This document shows, piece by piece, positions 44,060 through 51,519 of a stretch of DNA of 64,000 nt. Source of the stretch: Oligoflexus tunisiensis (lineage in GTDB: Bacteria > Bdellovibrionota_B > Oligoflexia > Oligoflexales > Oligoflexaceae); the NCBI RefSeq assembly GCF_001748245.1, contig NZ_BDFO01000001.1:1101345-1165344 (forward strand). Direction: 5' to 3'. The notes under the pieces were generated by a model that did no database searches, was not told the origin of the DNA, and worked only from the letters and a program-made list of their open reading frames with translations. The translations under genes were made by a program, and so were the position numbers. Each line of letters starts with the position of its first letter. Positions within the stretch are counted from its first letter, which is position 1.

Positions 44060-44800
44060 ATGATCCCGATTCGCGATACAATCCCATCCAGGCATGCGCC
44101 GATTGCAACGGTTTCGCTGATCATCATCAATGCGGTAATTTTCCTTTTGCAAAGCTCCATGCCGTTCGAATACCGCGAAGTGCTCGCCTATCTCTTCGGC
44201 CTTGTGCCAGCCCGTTACACGTCCCCGGACTGGCGAGCCGCCCTGGAACTGATGCCTACACCCTGGCCTTTTGTCACGCATATGTTTCTTCATGGCAGTT
44301 TTTTCCATCTCTTTGGCAATATGTGGTCCCTTTGGTTGTTTGGTGACAATGTCGAGGACCGCATGGGTTCCCTGCGCTTTCTGGCTTTTTATCTGCTGTG
44401 CGGACTGATCGCGGTTCTCACCCACATGTTTCTCAATCCGGACTCAACCCTTCCGACAGTCGGGGCATCGGGGGCCATCGCCGGTGTGATGGGGGCCTAC
44501 TTCACGCTCTTTCCGCGCGCGCGGCTGATCATGTTTTTTCCGGTGCTCTTCATCCCGATTTTTTTCGAGATGAGCGCCTTTTTTTATCTGGGCTACTGGT
44601 TTCTTATGGAAGTGATTCGGGGGACCGCCACACTCGATGTTGTCGAGGAAGTCGGTGGCATAGCGTTCTGGGCTCATGTCGGTGGTTTTGTGGCAGGCTT
44701 TATCCTCTATCGCTTCTTTTTGCTCTCCTCAAGAGAGTATCGACCGTGGTACCCGGATGAGGCCATCGACGATTATCCGTACCGTGGATTCTGGAGGTAA
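44060..44800 (+). CDS. Rhomboid family intramembrane serine protease
   Basis: ATG 44060 with GGGAGG upstream. This 246-residue, about six-helix protein has the catalytic GASGAIAG (Ser137) and a histidine in AHVGGFVAGF (His206), plus HMFLHGSFFHLFGNMW, the rhomboid helix-2 His/Asn motif. It should cleave transmembrane substrates. It is three bases from an SDH-type protease gene that is also membrane-tethered, suggesting a proteolysis operon. Confidence 0.95.
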   Translation: MIPIRDTIPSRHAPIATVSLIIINAVIFLLQSSMPFEYREVLAYLFGLVPARYTSPDWRAALELMPTPWPFVTHMFLHGSFFHLFGNMWSLWLFGDNVEDRMGSLRFLAFYLLCGLIAVLTHMFLNPDSTLPTVGASGAIAGVMGAYFTLFPRARLIMFFPVLFIPIFFEMSAFFYLGYWFLMEVIRGTATLDVVEEVGGIAFWAHVGGFVAGFILYRFFLLSSREYRPWYPDEAIDDYPYRGFWR

Positions 44801-44803
44801 GGC

Positions 44804-45640
44804 GTGGACGTCAGCACACTCTTCTGGATCTTTTTATTCTACATGGCTCTGCAGCCGGCTTTTCGGCAAAAGATGCTCGATAGTTCACGGCAAAAAATGT
44901 TGGAACGCATCGAGCGGCAGCGCAACTCCCGGGTCATCGTTCTGGTGCATCGACAGGAGACCATGAGTTTTTTTGGTCTCCCGCTCATCAGCTATATCAA
45001 TGTCGAGGACTCCGAACAGGTGATCCGTGCCATTCATCTCACGGACCCCGAGGTGCCGATTGATCTTGTCATCCACACACCAGGCGGCCTGGCCCTGGCC
45101 GCGCTGCAGATTGCCCGGGCCGTGAACAAGCACAAGGGCAAGGTCACCGTTTTCATCCCGCATTACGCGATGTCCGGTGGCACGATCATCGCTCTGGCTG
45201 CCGATGAAATTGCCATGTGCGAGCATGCCGTGCTGGGTCCCGTGGATCCTCAGATCGGCGGCATGCCGGCCGCTTCCATCATCAAGGTTCTTGAAAAAAA
45301 ACCGATCGCCGACATTGATGACAAAACCCTGATCCTCGCGGATCAGGCGGAAAAGGCACTGACCCAGATTGAAGAAAGTGTCTTCGAGCTTCTGGCGGAT
45401 GACATGCCTGCGGAAAAAGCCCGCAGTATTGCCCAGACCCTTTCCAGTGGAACCTGGACGCATGATCATCCGATCACGTTTGAAAAGGCCCAAAGCCTCG
45501 GTCTACCGGTTTCATCCAATGTGCCGATTGAGATCATGAAGCTCATGCAGCTTTATCCGCAGCCTGTTAAGAAACGCCCTACGGTCGAATATACTCCATC
45601 TCAACGCGGCATTGAGCGTGAAAACGGGACGGAGGCGTGA
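44804..45640 (+). CDS. SDH-type serine protease (ClpP/SppA fold), membrane-anchored
   Basis: GTG 44804 follows GGAGG. The 278-residue protein has a hydrophobic N-terminus (FLFYMALQPAF) and the SppA/ClpP-fold region IDLVIHTPGGLALAA followed by HYAMSGGTIIALAADEIAM, in which Ser124 is the nucleophile. The pattern matches the serine dehydrogenase proteinase (PF01972) family. It acts as a membrane-bound peptidase, perhaps with the rhomboid next door. Confidence 0.85.
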   Translation: MDVSTLFWIFLFYMALQPAFRQKMLDSSRQKMLERIERQRNSRVIVLVHRQETMSFFGLPLISYINVEDSEQVIRAIHLTDPEVPIDLVIHTPGGLALAALQIARAVNKHKGKVTVFIPHYAMSGGTIIALAADEIAMCEHAVLGPVDPQIGGMPAASIIKVLEKKPIADIDDKTLILADQAEKALTQIEESVFELLADDMPAEKARSIAQTLSSGTWTHDHPITFEKAQSLGLPVSSNVPIEIMKLMQLYPQPVKKRPTVEYTPSQRGIERENGTEA

Positions 45641-45645
45641 CCAGG

Positions 45646-47031
45646 ATGATGGATCCCACGACATCGGAGACGGAACCTGATCATGACCTTGTGCAGCTGA
45701 CGGGACAGGATCTTCTTCCGGAGCAAATTTCCTTTCCGGAGCGAACGCCGGCGGATCCCGTCGCTTTTGTCGATGAAAAGAGCGGGAGAGCTTACATCTA
45801 TGGAACGCAGGTCGAGGGCAGCGGCATTACCTTTCTCCGTTATCCCGATCTCAGTACTCTTCTGTAGGGTGGGGCTTTCGAACGCCTGAGTCGGGATGTT
45901 GAGCTGCCCAATGGCCAGAAGTTGCAGGGCAAGGAAGCCATCTGGGACACCTTGCGCCTGGCCTTTCGTCATCTGAAAGAAGCCTTCCCGGATATTGAAA
46001 CGTTTTACGCGCAGAACGGAATCCGCTCCGGCAGCGACATGTATTATGGTGGGATCGCCCTGAATCCAGATGGCACGCTCGGCGATTTTCCGAGGGACAA
46101 CTGGCGACGGCGCATCCATCCCATCATGGAACGACCGGATGGGCAGCTGGAAGTGATCGCCGCACCCGTCTTCAATCCCATTCCACCCGAAGCCAAAACC
46201 AGCGATTATATAGGCTTTGGAATGCTGCCGAGTCTGCCCGGCAATTACCTCGGTCATGCCTATGGCCCCAACTTCAAACTGGTCGGATCAGGGGATTCGC
46301 AAAGCGGCCGCACGGAATTATGGATGATCCATGAAGAAGTCTGCCGCCGGGTCCGCATCCACGATAAGCCGGTGGAAATCACCGAAATCTTCGCGCGCCG
46401 CATGATCACACCATTCCTGGCTGAATCGAACAGCGTCCGTCTTGTGAGTGTCGAAGCCCCCAATGGAAGCCTCGCACCGGATGCCTGCCGCGGGCCGCTC
46501 CTGAATTACACCAAGCTGCTGGAAGGGTTCCGACCCACCCGGGTCGATGCGGACGGCATTCGCATCGTTCATCGCGCCGAGCGATCCGGGTCCGGCGCCA
46601 TCACCTATGTCCATGATCCCGAACTGGCTCGCAAGGAATACTTCTTTCTCACCGGAAGCAGCGGAAATTTCAGCGGTGATGATTATGATGTGATCATGGC
46701 TGTGCGGGAAAGTTCCGCCATCGGCCCCTATCGGTTGATCACCGAAACCGGAAGCCCACGCTGGAAGCGTTATCTCCGCTCCATCAAGCGAGCCCATGGT
46801 TTGTCCTGGGCCGGTCGCGGCAGCTTCATCAGCGACGAGCACGGGCGATGGTTTCTGCTCTTTCACGCGGTGGATAAAACGCTGAAGCCGGGAGGTTCCT
46901 ATACCGGCGTGATTCCTCCCAACACCGAGGAATACCATCGCAACATCTACCTTGTGCCCATTGAGTTCGTGATCAATCCCGAAGGCGAACCGGATCTGCG
47001 GGTGATGGGGGCTGACGCCGCCGAAGGTTAA
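45646..47031 (+). pseudogene. GH43-like beta-propeller protein interrupted by in-frame TAG
   Basis: Reading continues in one frame from ATG 45646 to the stop at 47031, but an in-frame amber codon (TAG, 45865-45867) breaks it. Both sides translate into one coherent protein: upstream ...GSGITFLRYPDLSTLL, downstream GGAFERLSRDVELPNG, with the TAG where Trp would fit (TGG to TAG is a single G-to-A change). The protein resembles GH43-type five-bladed propellers, with motifs such as DYDVIMAVRESSAIGPYRL and RGSFISDEHGRWFLLFH. It may be a recent pseudogene, a sequencing error, or a case of readthrough. It overlaps the SDH gene region at the start and the HD gene end. Confidence 0.75.
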
Positions 47032-47588
47032 GGGGACTTTGCCTCGCTGCGTTTGGATTCATGCTGACGAATCCAGTCCTTTGATTCCTGTAACGCCTGG
47101 AGTGCCCTTTGATAAAGGCCGGGATCGCCCTCCTTCAAAACTTTCAGAAGAGCTTCCGCCTCGCGGATATAAACGCGACCGAAGCCGGCATCATGCCGCG
47201 CAATATCGGGAGCGTTGGAAATAATATCGGCGAGCTTCACTGTTTTCGCTTCAGGCCTCGCTTGGGCCAAATGCTGACGGTCGAGCTCCTTGCGTCGCGC
47301 CCGATTTCCATCCTGCGGCCTGGACACATCCGTGAGGTTCTCAACCAGAACCGCAACCTCAGGGCCAAATGCGGCCTCAACTTCCGCCAGCGTCACCTCC
47401 GTGTCTTCCACGACATCATGCAGCCAGGCGGCGGCGATGGTCCTGGGATCCGCGGTAACCGAGGCCACAATTGCCGCCACATCACGAAGATGGACTTCAT
47501 AAGGCTCGCCCGAATATTTGCGCCGATGGTCCTTTTTGCGATGCGCGGCCTCCGCAAATGACTGCGCCCTTTCCACTAAATCTGACAT
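47028..47588 (-). CDS. HD-domain phosphohydrolase (small ppGpp-hydrolase-like)
   Basis: ATG 47588 with AAGGAT upstream. A 186-residue HD protein with AAWLHDVVEDTEV (His-Asp pair) and a preceding HRKKDHRRKYSGEPYEVHL block, plus LADIISN, as in Mesh1/RelA-type hydrolase domains. There is no synthetase domain. It probably cleaves (p)ppGpp or a similar nucleotide. It overlaps the broken GH43-like gene tail-to-tail by four bases. Confidence 0.85.
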   Translation of the reverse strand: MSDLVERAQSFAEAAHRKKDHRRKYSGEPYEVHLRDVAAIVASVTADPRTIAAAWLHDVVEDTEVTLAEVEAAFGPEVAVLVENLTDVSRPQDGNRARRKELDRQHLAQARPEAKTVKLADIISNAPDIARHDAGFGRVYIREAEALLKVLKEGDPGLYQRALQALQESKDWIRQHESKRSEAKSP

Positions 47589-47679
47589 GAACATCCTTTC
47601 TGAATGGACCGCCGTCCGTCGATCATCCATTATCACAAAAGCAAGGGCTTTTCCTATCAAAGCTTGAAGGAGAAACACG

Positions 47680-48057
47680 ATGGAACAGATGATACAAGGT
47701 CAATCGACCTCAGCACTTGCCCGTTATCTTGAAAAGATTCAATTCCCCGCAGAAAAAAAGGACATCCTGAGCGCGGCCTCTCAGGCAGGGGCGCCGGAGG
47801 ATGTGATCCGTCTCATGGAACTGTTCCCCGACCGCCGCTATCCCACGCTCGACGATCTTCTGCGGGCCTTTGGTGCGGACGCACGAACGGATACAGGATC
47901 GGCGCGAGTGCAGGGCGTCAATGATACAAGCCGCGTCGGCGAAAACGCCTATATGCAGAGAGGAGTGGAGGAATCCGCCGGTGCCGGGTATCGATCCCCT
48001 GGCCCCACAAGCAGTGGCTTCACGCAGGAGGAATACTCGGGCGGCAATGCGCGCTAA
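47680..48057 (+). CDS. DUF2795-like small protein
   Basis: A 125-residue protein. The first 70 residues (ARYLEKIQFPAEKKDILSAA...VIRLMELFPDRRYPTLDDLL) match the layout of DUF2795, a domain seen in small stress-related proteins. The tail is Gly/Ser-rich and disordered. AAGGAG precedes ATG 47680. The molecular role is unknown. Confidence 0.75.
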   Translation: MEQMIQGQSTSALARYLEKIQFPAEKKDILSAASQAGAPEDVIRLMELFPDRRYPTLDDLLRAFGADARTDTGSARVQGVNDTSRVGENAYMQRGVEESAGAGYRSPGPTSSGFTQEEYSGGNAR

Positions 48058-48066
48058 ATCCTTGAA

Positions 48067-48084
48067 GGCGCCCCGAGGGGCGCC
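48067..48084. terminator. GC-rich hairpin between convergent genes
   Basis: The perfect stem GGCGCCC/GGGCGCC with loop CGAG lies between the stops of the DUF2795-like gene and the ferritin/hemerythrin gene. It probably terminates one or both transcripts, though it lacks a long T-run. Confidence 0.55.
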
Positions 48085-48091
48085 AGCCGTC

Positions 48092-49174
48092 TTACAGGGC
48101 AGGGGAAGTCCCCGGGCTGCTCATCGGACTGGTGATGATATGGGGACTGATGTGCTGCTGGATCTGGCTTTTCCGCGAGATGAAATCCTGCGACATGCGG
48201 ATCCGCAGATCATCGTCGGTTTTGGACCGTATCAATTTAAAGATTTCGTCCTCTTCCTTGTCCACGTGATCCTGTACAATGGCCCGCAGATCCTTCACCC
48301 TGTCCTCGAAGGCGCGGCTCGAGGCATCAAGGTTATTGATAATGTCAAGCGCCGTGCGTATCTCCTCGTGCTCGCTCCAGGCCTGATCAAAGCGATCCTT
48401 CATCTCATCGAACTGCTGAAAGTGTCGATAAACCGTTTGTTCCTCGGCCTCGGAGTGGGAGAGAAGATCCACGCGCAGCTGATAGAAAAGGTCATTCTTT
48501 TCCACCGCAGTGTTGGACTGTTCGATTTCCTGAAACAGGGTCTTGGCTTTGGCGTGATCCATGCGCAGGATATTCAGGATGTCCATTTCATCCCCTGACT
48601 TGCCAAAGGTGTTGATCACGGCTCCCGCCACCGTTGCCGCGGCGTCACGAATTCGACCGGTCACGCCTGTGGCTGGTTCCTCGCCGGAAATCATCTTCAC
48701 GGCGGTTTTTTCCATGAGGCTTGAGATCTGAGCGACCTGCTTTTCCATGGACGTTTGAACACCTTCAAAGGGACCAAGGGCTGCCTTCACGTCCGGTTTG
48801 CAGACCTGAGCCACCTTATGGACGAGATAGCCACACATCGCCTGGTTTTGTTTGACCAGAGCATAGGCTCCCAGCTTTTCCACAAAAGGCGCGTTGGCTG
48901 CGCCGATTCTTTGTGAAACCAGTTCCGTAAATCCTTTGGTAAATTCTTTCGGCTCGACCCTCATGCCGAAGTTGGTCATGACGGTTTCCAACATGCGGAG
49001 ATTTTTTTCATCCTCCTCTGCGATTTGCTCCAGGGTGTCACGCGCCTCGTCAAAGTTGGCAAGAAGGCGGCGTATGCTGCTATTCCATTGCACAATGGCC
49101 CGTTGCCGCATTTCAATGTCGGCAAGTTCACTGGCAAGACCCAGCCTTGTCTCCTGTTCCGATACTGCTAGCAT
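48092..49174 (-). CDS. Hemerythrin (HHE) protein with N-terminal helical domain
   Basis: ATG 49174 with AAGGAGG upstream, 360 residues. The N-terminal part (about 1-150) is a long helical bundle resembling ferritin-like/YciE-type stress proteins. The C-terminal part (about 205-330) has hemerythrin-type residues: LRMDHAKAKTLF, SHSEAEEQTVYRHF, SEHEEIRTALD and DHVDKEEDEIF. Such domains bind a non-haem di-iron centre and sense or store O2/NO, or handle iron stress. A second hemerythrin gene lies at 58445. Confidence 0.8.
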   Translation of the reverse strand: MLAVSEQETRLGLASELADIEMRQRAIVQWNSSIRRLLANFDEARDTLEQIAEEDEKNLRMLETVMTNFGMRVEPKEFTKGFTELVSQRIGAANAPFVEKLGAYALVKQNQAMCGYLVHKVAQVCKPDVKAALGPFEGVQTSMEKQVAQISSLMEKTAVKMISGEEPATGVTGRIRDAAATVAGAVINTFGKSGDEMDILNILRMDHAKAKTLFQEIEQSNTAVEKNDLFYQLRVDLLSHSEAEEQTVYRHFQQFDEMKDRFDQAWSEHEEIRTALDIINNLDASSRAFEDRVKDLRAIVQDHVDKEEDEIFKLIRSKTDDDLRIRMSQDFISRKSQIQQHISPHIITSPMSSPGTSPAL

Positions 49175-49302
49175 TTTGTTCCTCCTTGTTGCGAACAAGC
49201 AGTCTTACTATAGGCCCGGGCCAGCGCGTCATGCATTAGCCGAATTCTGATTTCTTGTTGTGAATGTTCCGTCCCTGTCACGTGATTCCTACAGGCGTGC
49301 GT

Positions 49303-49318
49303 TGGCAAAAGATTTGCA
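49303..49318 (+). promoter_or_regulatory. Sigma-54 promoter of the small membrane protein gene
   Basis: TGGCAA-AAGAT-TTGCA with GG-N10-GC exactly spaced, 49 bases before the start codon at 49368. Near-perfect match to the TGGCAC-N5-TTGCA consensus. Confidence 0.8.
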
Positions 49319-49367
49319 CCACGAAACCGCGGTGATTTCGTCAACTTTCACGGAAAGAGAGGAAATA

Positions 49368-49631
49368 ATGACTGTTACAGCCAAAAACATACTCGGCCAG
49401 GATCAGAGCGAAGGTCCAGTCGCCAAGGCTATCGAAGAGCAAACATCCCGCCTGCCCTCGGATGTTTTCCTGTGGGCTGCGGTCGGTTCCATTGCCGTTT
49501 CGGCCCTGTTTCAGATTCAAGGGCGCAAACAGACCAGCAATTTTATCGGCCAGTGGGCTCCCACACTGTTGATTCTGGGGCTTTATAATAAACTGGTGAA
49601 GGTGGCAGGCTCAGACCGCTACGAAAGATAG
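49368..49631 (+). CDS. Small membrane protein, 87 residues
   Basis: ATG 49368 with GAGAGGA upstream. Two hydrophobic stretches are seen (about 35-50, VFLWAAVGSIAVSALF, and 62-78, WAPTLLILGLYNKLV). A strong sigma-54 promoter precedes it, so it is part of the same regulatory set as the thioredoxin-like and hemerythrin genes. Function unknown. Confidence 0.75.
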   Translation: MTVTAKNILGQDQSEGPVAKAIEEQTSRLPSDVFLWAAVGSIAVSALFQIQGRKQTSNFIGQWAPTLLILGLYNKLVKVAGSDRYER

Positions 49632-49682
49632 CGGGAGACACGGCGGCGTCCGTCCCAAAACCCTGCCCCCACGGGCACACCC

Positions 49683-49705
49683 GGGCGTTGGTTCCCCCAA
49701 CGCCC
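49683..49705. terminator. Stem-loop after the small membrane protein gene
   Basis: GGGCGTTG (49683-49690) pairs perfectly with CAACGCCC (49698-49705) around a seven-base loop. It lies 52 bases past the stop. No strong T-run follows, so it is a candidate terminator only. Confidence 0.5.
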
Positions 49706-49854
49706 CAATTGATATTTGTCAGCTCAAGCCCATCACCCTGCAGGCTGTCGAGTATAGTGAAGCTTCCTGAGGCTGCTTCGCTGAAGCTCCAGTCAGCGGA
49801 CAGTTTCCGTCTGCCTAAAATTCCGAAGAGGTGAATCGCGCAAGTCATTCTCTA

Positions 49855-50226
49855 TCAACGAGCCTTCACCTTCTTATCGTCGAAGTAATCATACGCTCTC
49901 ACAAAACGCTCCTTATCCCAGCCCCGCAGAACAAGATCCGGCGCTCCAGGTTTCACGAAACGAAAAACCGGCAGCGAGCCATAGCCGAGCCTGCGCATGA
50001 TCCGATCATCATCCGCATCCACGATCACCACCCGACCCCCACGCCGCTGGGCCTCATGTTCCAGAAAAGGCTTGGCTTCACGACAGGCTTCACACTGGTC
50101 GGCGGAAAACATATAAATCGTCGGCCGTCCCGGAAGGGAGCCTGGTTTATAGGCAGAGACCGGGATGGTTTCGGTCGAGGTGGAGGCACATCCGGCGAGA
50201 CAAAAAAACAAAAGCACGTTCTTCAT
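49855..50226 (-). CDS. Thioredoxin-like lipoprotein
   Basis: ATG 50226 with GGAG upstream gives 123 residues. The signal peptide ends in lipobox LAGC. The mature part has a thioredoxin-type redox site, CEAC, after a strand TIYMFSADQ, then a short fold ending in LPVFRFVKPG, with the family's cis-Pro (SLPVFRF). It should reduce or oxidise disulphides at the envelope. A strong sigma-54 promoter precedes it. Confidence 0.85.
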   Translation of the reverse strand: MKNVLLFFCLAGCASTSTETIPVSAYKPGSLPGRPTIYMFSADQCEACREAKPFLEHEAQRRGGRVVIVDADDDRIMRRLGYGSLPVFRFVKPGAPDLVLRGWDKERFVRAYDYFDDKKVKAR

Positions 50227-50267
50227 GAGGCTTCTCCCGCTCAGGGTTCTTCGGATGGCGGAAGCCA

Positions 50268-50283
50268 TGCAAGGCCTTTGCCA
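50268..50283 (-). promoter_or_regulatory. Sigma-54 promoter of the thioredoxin-like lipoprotein
   Basis: The minus strand reads TGGCAA-AGGCC-TTGCA with exact GG-N10-GC spacing. It ends 41 bases upstream of the start codon and is close to consensus at both boxes. Confidence 0.8.
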
Positions 50284-50348
50284 GTGGATGAAACCCCTGA
50301 ACGGGTGCGCGGGAGGGAAAGCGGACTCGGGAAAACTTGAGAGTCCTG

Positions 50349-50657
50349 TTATTTTTTGACAAGCAGATTCAATTTCGGATCATATTTGCCGTTCACGCCA
50401 AGTCGCAGACCGCCGCGTGGTCCACGGACCACCTCGAGCTTGCAATCGGGCTGACTGGCCGCCCGCAAAAGCTCCGTCACGGCTTTACAGGACGTATCGG
50501 CCCGGACTTTGAATGTTACGAGGCCCTGCAGGGTTTGAATATGGACCGTATCCACGCTGGTTCCAGCCGAGACGGAGTCATCAATCCACTCGTCCCGATT
50601 TTCACGACCTTTGATCAATGTTTCAAGCTGGCAAACCCAGCCTTCCTTCAATTTCAT
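50349..50657 (-). CDS. Small hypothetical protein, 102 residues
   Basis: ATG 50657 is preferred, since GAGG lies seven bases upstream; another ATG sits four codons earlier. The product is mixed alpha/beta with three Cys residues and no signal peptide. It lies between the thioredoxin-like lipoprotein and the TM2 gene. Function unknown. Confidence 0.5.
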   Translation of the reverse strand: MKLKEGWVCQLETLIKGRENRDEWIDDSVSAGTSVDTVHIQTLQGLVTFKVRADTSCKAVTELLRAASQPDCKLEVVRGPRGGLRLGVNGKYDPKLNLLVKK

Positions 50658-50677
50658 TCCCGACCTCATCCTTGTCC

Positions 50678-50703
50678 ATGATGAAACGTCCCTGTTTCAT
50701 CAT
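50678..50703. repeat. 10-bp perfect inverted repeat between the small protein and TM2 genes
   Basis: ATGATGAAAC (50678-50687) and GTTTCATCAT (50694-50703) with a six-base loop. It may be an operator or an mRNA hairpin in front of the 102-residue gene; no T-run follows on either strand. Confidence 0.6.
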
Positions 50704-50711
50704 ACAGGATA

Positions 50712-51140
50712 TTACCGGTATTGGGGATGCTGGGTCGGCAGGTATTTGCGCCGGTTGATATCATCAATCTGCTCATTCAGGGTAAAGAAATCATAAAGGA
50801 CGCCCAGCAGAAAAAGGCCGCCTGAAATCAAATACAGGAACCCGGAGATCCATTTGCCCATAACGAAGCGATGGACTCCAAAAACGCCCAGAAAGGTCAG
50901 CAGCAACCACATGATATTGTAATCCAGAGGTCCCTGCTGATACTTCCGATCGGCCTGGCGGTCCATGGACGGGATCAGAAAGGCATCAATCAGCCAGCCG
51001 ATACCGAGAAGGCCCAGCGTAAAAAACCAGATGGTGCCGGTAATCTGCTTTCCATAATAAAATCGATGGGCGCCAGTAAATCCAAAAATCCACAGGAGAT
51101 AACCGAAGAGTATGCTGTGCGTATTGTTATGAATCCGCAT
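50712..51140 (-). CDS. TM2-domain membrane protein
   Basis: ATG 51140 with AAGGAGGA upstream gives 142 residues. Two consecutive TM2-type units are seen: FGYLLWIFGFTGAHRFYYG and, near residue 80, LLLTFLGVFGVHRFVMGK; each pairs helices with a conserved GxHRFY/VHRF turn. TM2 proteins are small membrane proteins of unclear function. The gene follows the ParR-like gene by 64 bases and contains a hairpin in that gap. Confidence 0.85.
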   Translation of the reverse strand: MRIHNNTHSILFGYLLWIFGFTGAHRFYYGKQITGTIWFFTLGLLGIGWLIDAFLIPSMDRQADRKYQQGPLDYNIMWLLLTFLGVFGVHRFVMGKWISGFLYLISGGLFLLGVLYDFFTLNEQIDDINRRKYLPTQHPQYR

Positions 51141-51164
51141 GGTTTCCTCCTTGCTTGAAGCTGG

Positions 51165-51185
51165 GCTGGGGAACAGTTCCCCAGC
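51165..51185. terminator. Hairpin between the ParR-like and TM2 genes
   Basis: GCTGGGGA pairs with TCCCCAGC around loop ACAGT. It lies downstream of the ParR-like stop on the minus strand and could act as a terminator or a processing hairpin; no T-run is present. Confidence 0.5.
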
Positions 51186-51204
51186 ACGTGGTGCGGGATG
51201 GGAT

Positions 51205-51519
51205 TCAGGTTGTCGCCCCACCCCACAGATCGAGCGCGTTCTTATCCGACCGCTCCTGCACAAAAGGTTTCTTTTTGATCAGCGTGGGTCGTTCCATGTG
51301 CTCCGGGCGCAACGGCTCAAACTGATGCGGGAACTCCCGTTCAATCATCACAAGGCCTTTGATGGCCAGCGCTTTCAGAAGATCCGGTCCCGCCACGTAA
51401 AGCACGTCGGCAATCTGGATGTGCCGCCTCTCGTCAATCGCCTGGGCAATGCGAGATTCCAGAGGATTGTCGGTCGACAGGGAAATGCTGATGGTTTTGT
51501 TTCGTTGCCCTTTGCTCAA
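51205..51519 (-). CDS. ParR-like adaptor/DNA-binding protein
   Basis: A 104-residue protein that starts at TTG 51519, overlapping the actin-like stop; a TTG at 51549 is the alternative. The N-terminus (KTISISLSTDNPLESRIAQAI) is like the ribbon of ParR/StbB adaptors, followed by a helical region (about 25-50, IADVLYVAGPDLLKAL). It probably binds a centromere-like site and the filament of the upstream ATPase. The family match is by pattern; genetic context strongly supports it. Confidence 0.6.
   Translation of the reverse strand: MSKGQRNKTISISLSTDNPLESRIAQAIDERRHIQIADVLYVAGPDLLKALAIKGLVMIEREFPHQFEPLRPEHMERPTLIKKKPFVQERSDKNALDLWGGATT

Noticed and set aside
49543..49848. 101-codon minus-strand frame after the small membrane protein
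   Set aside because: It overlaps the small gene and a hairpin, lacks a good start site and has no motif.
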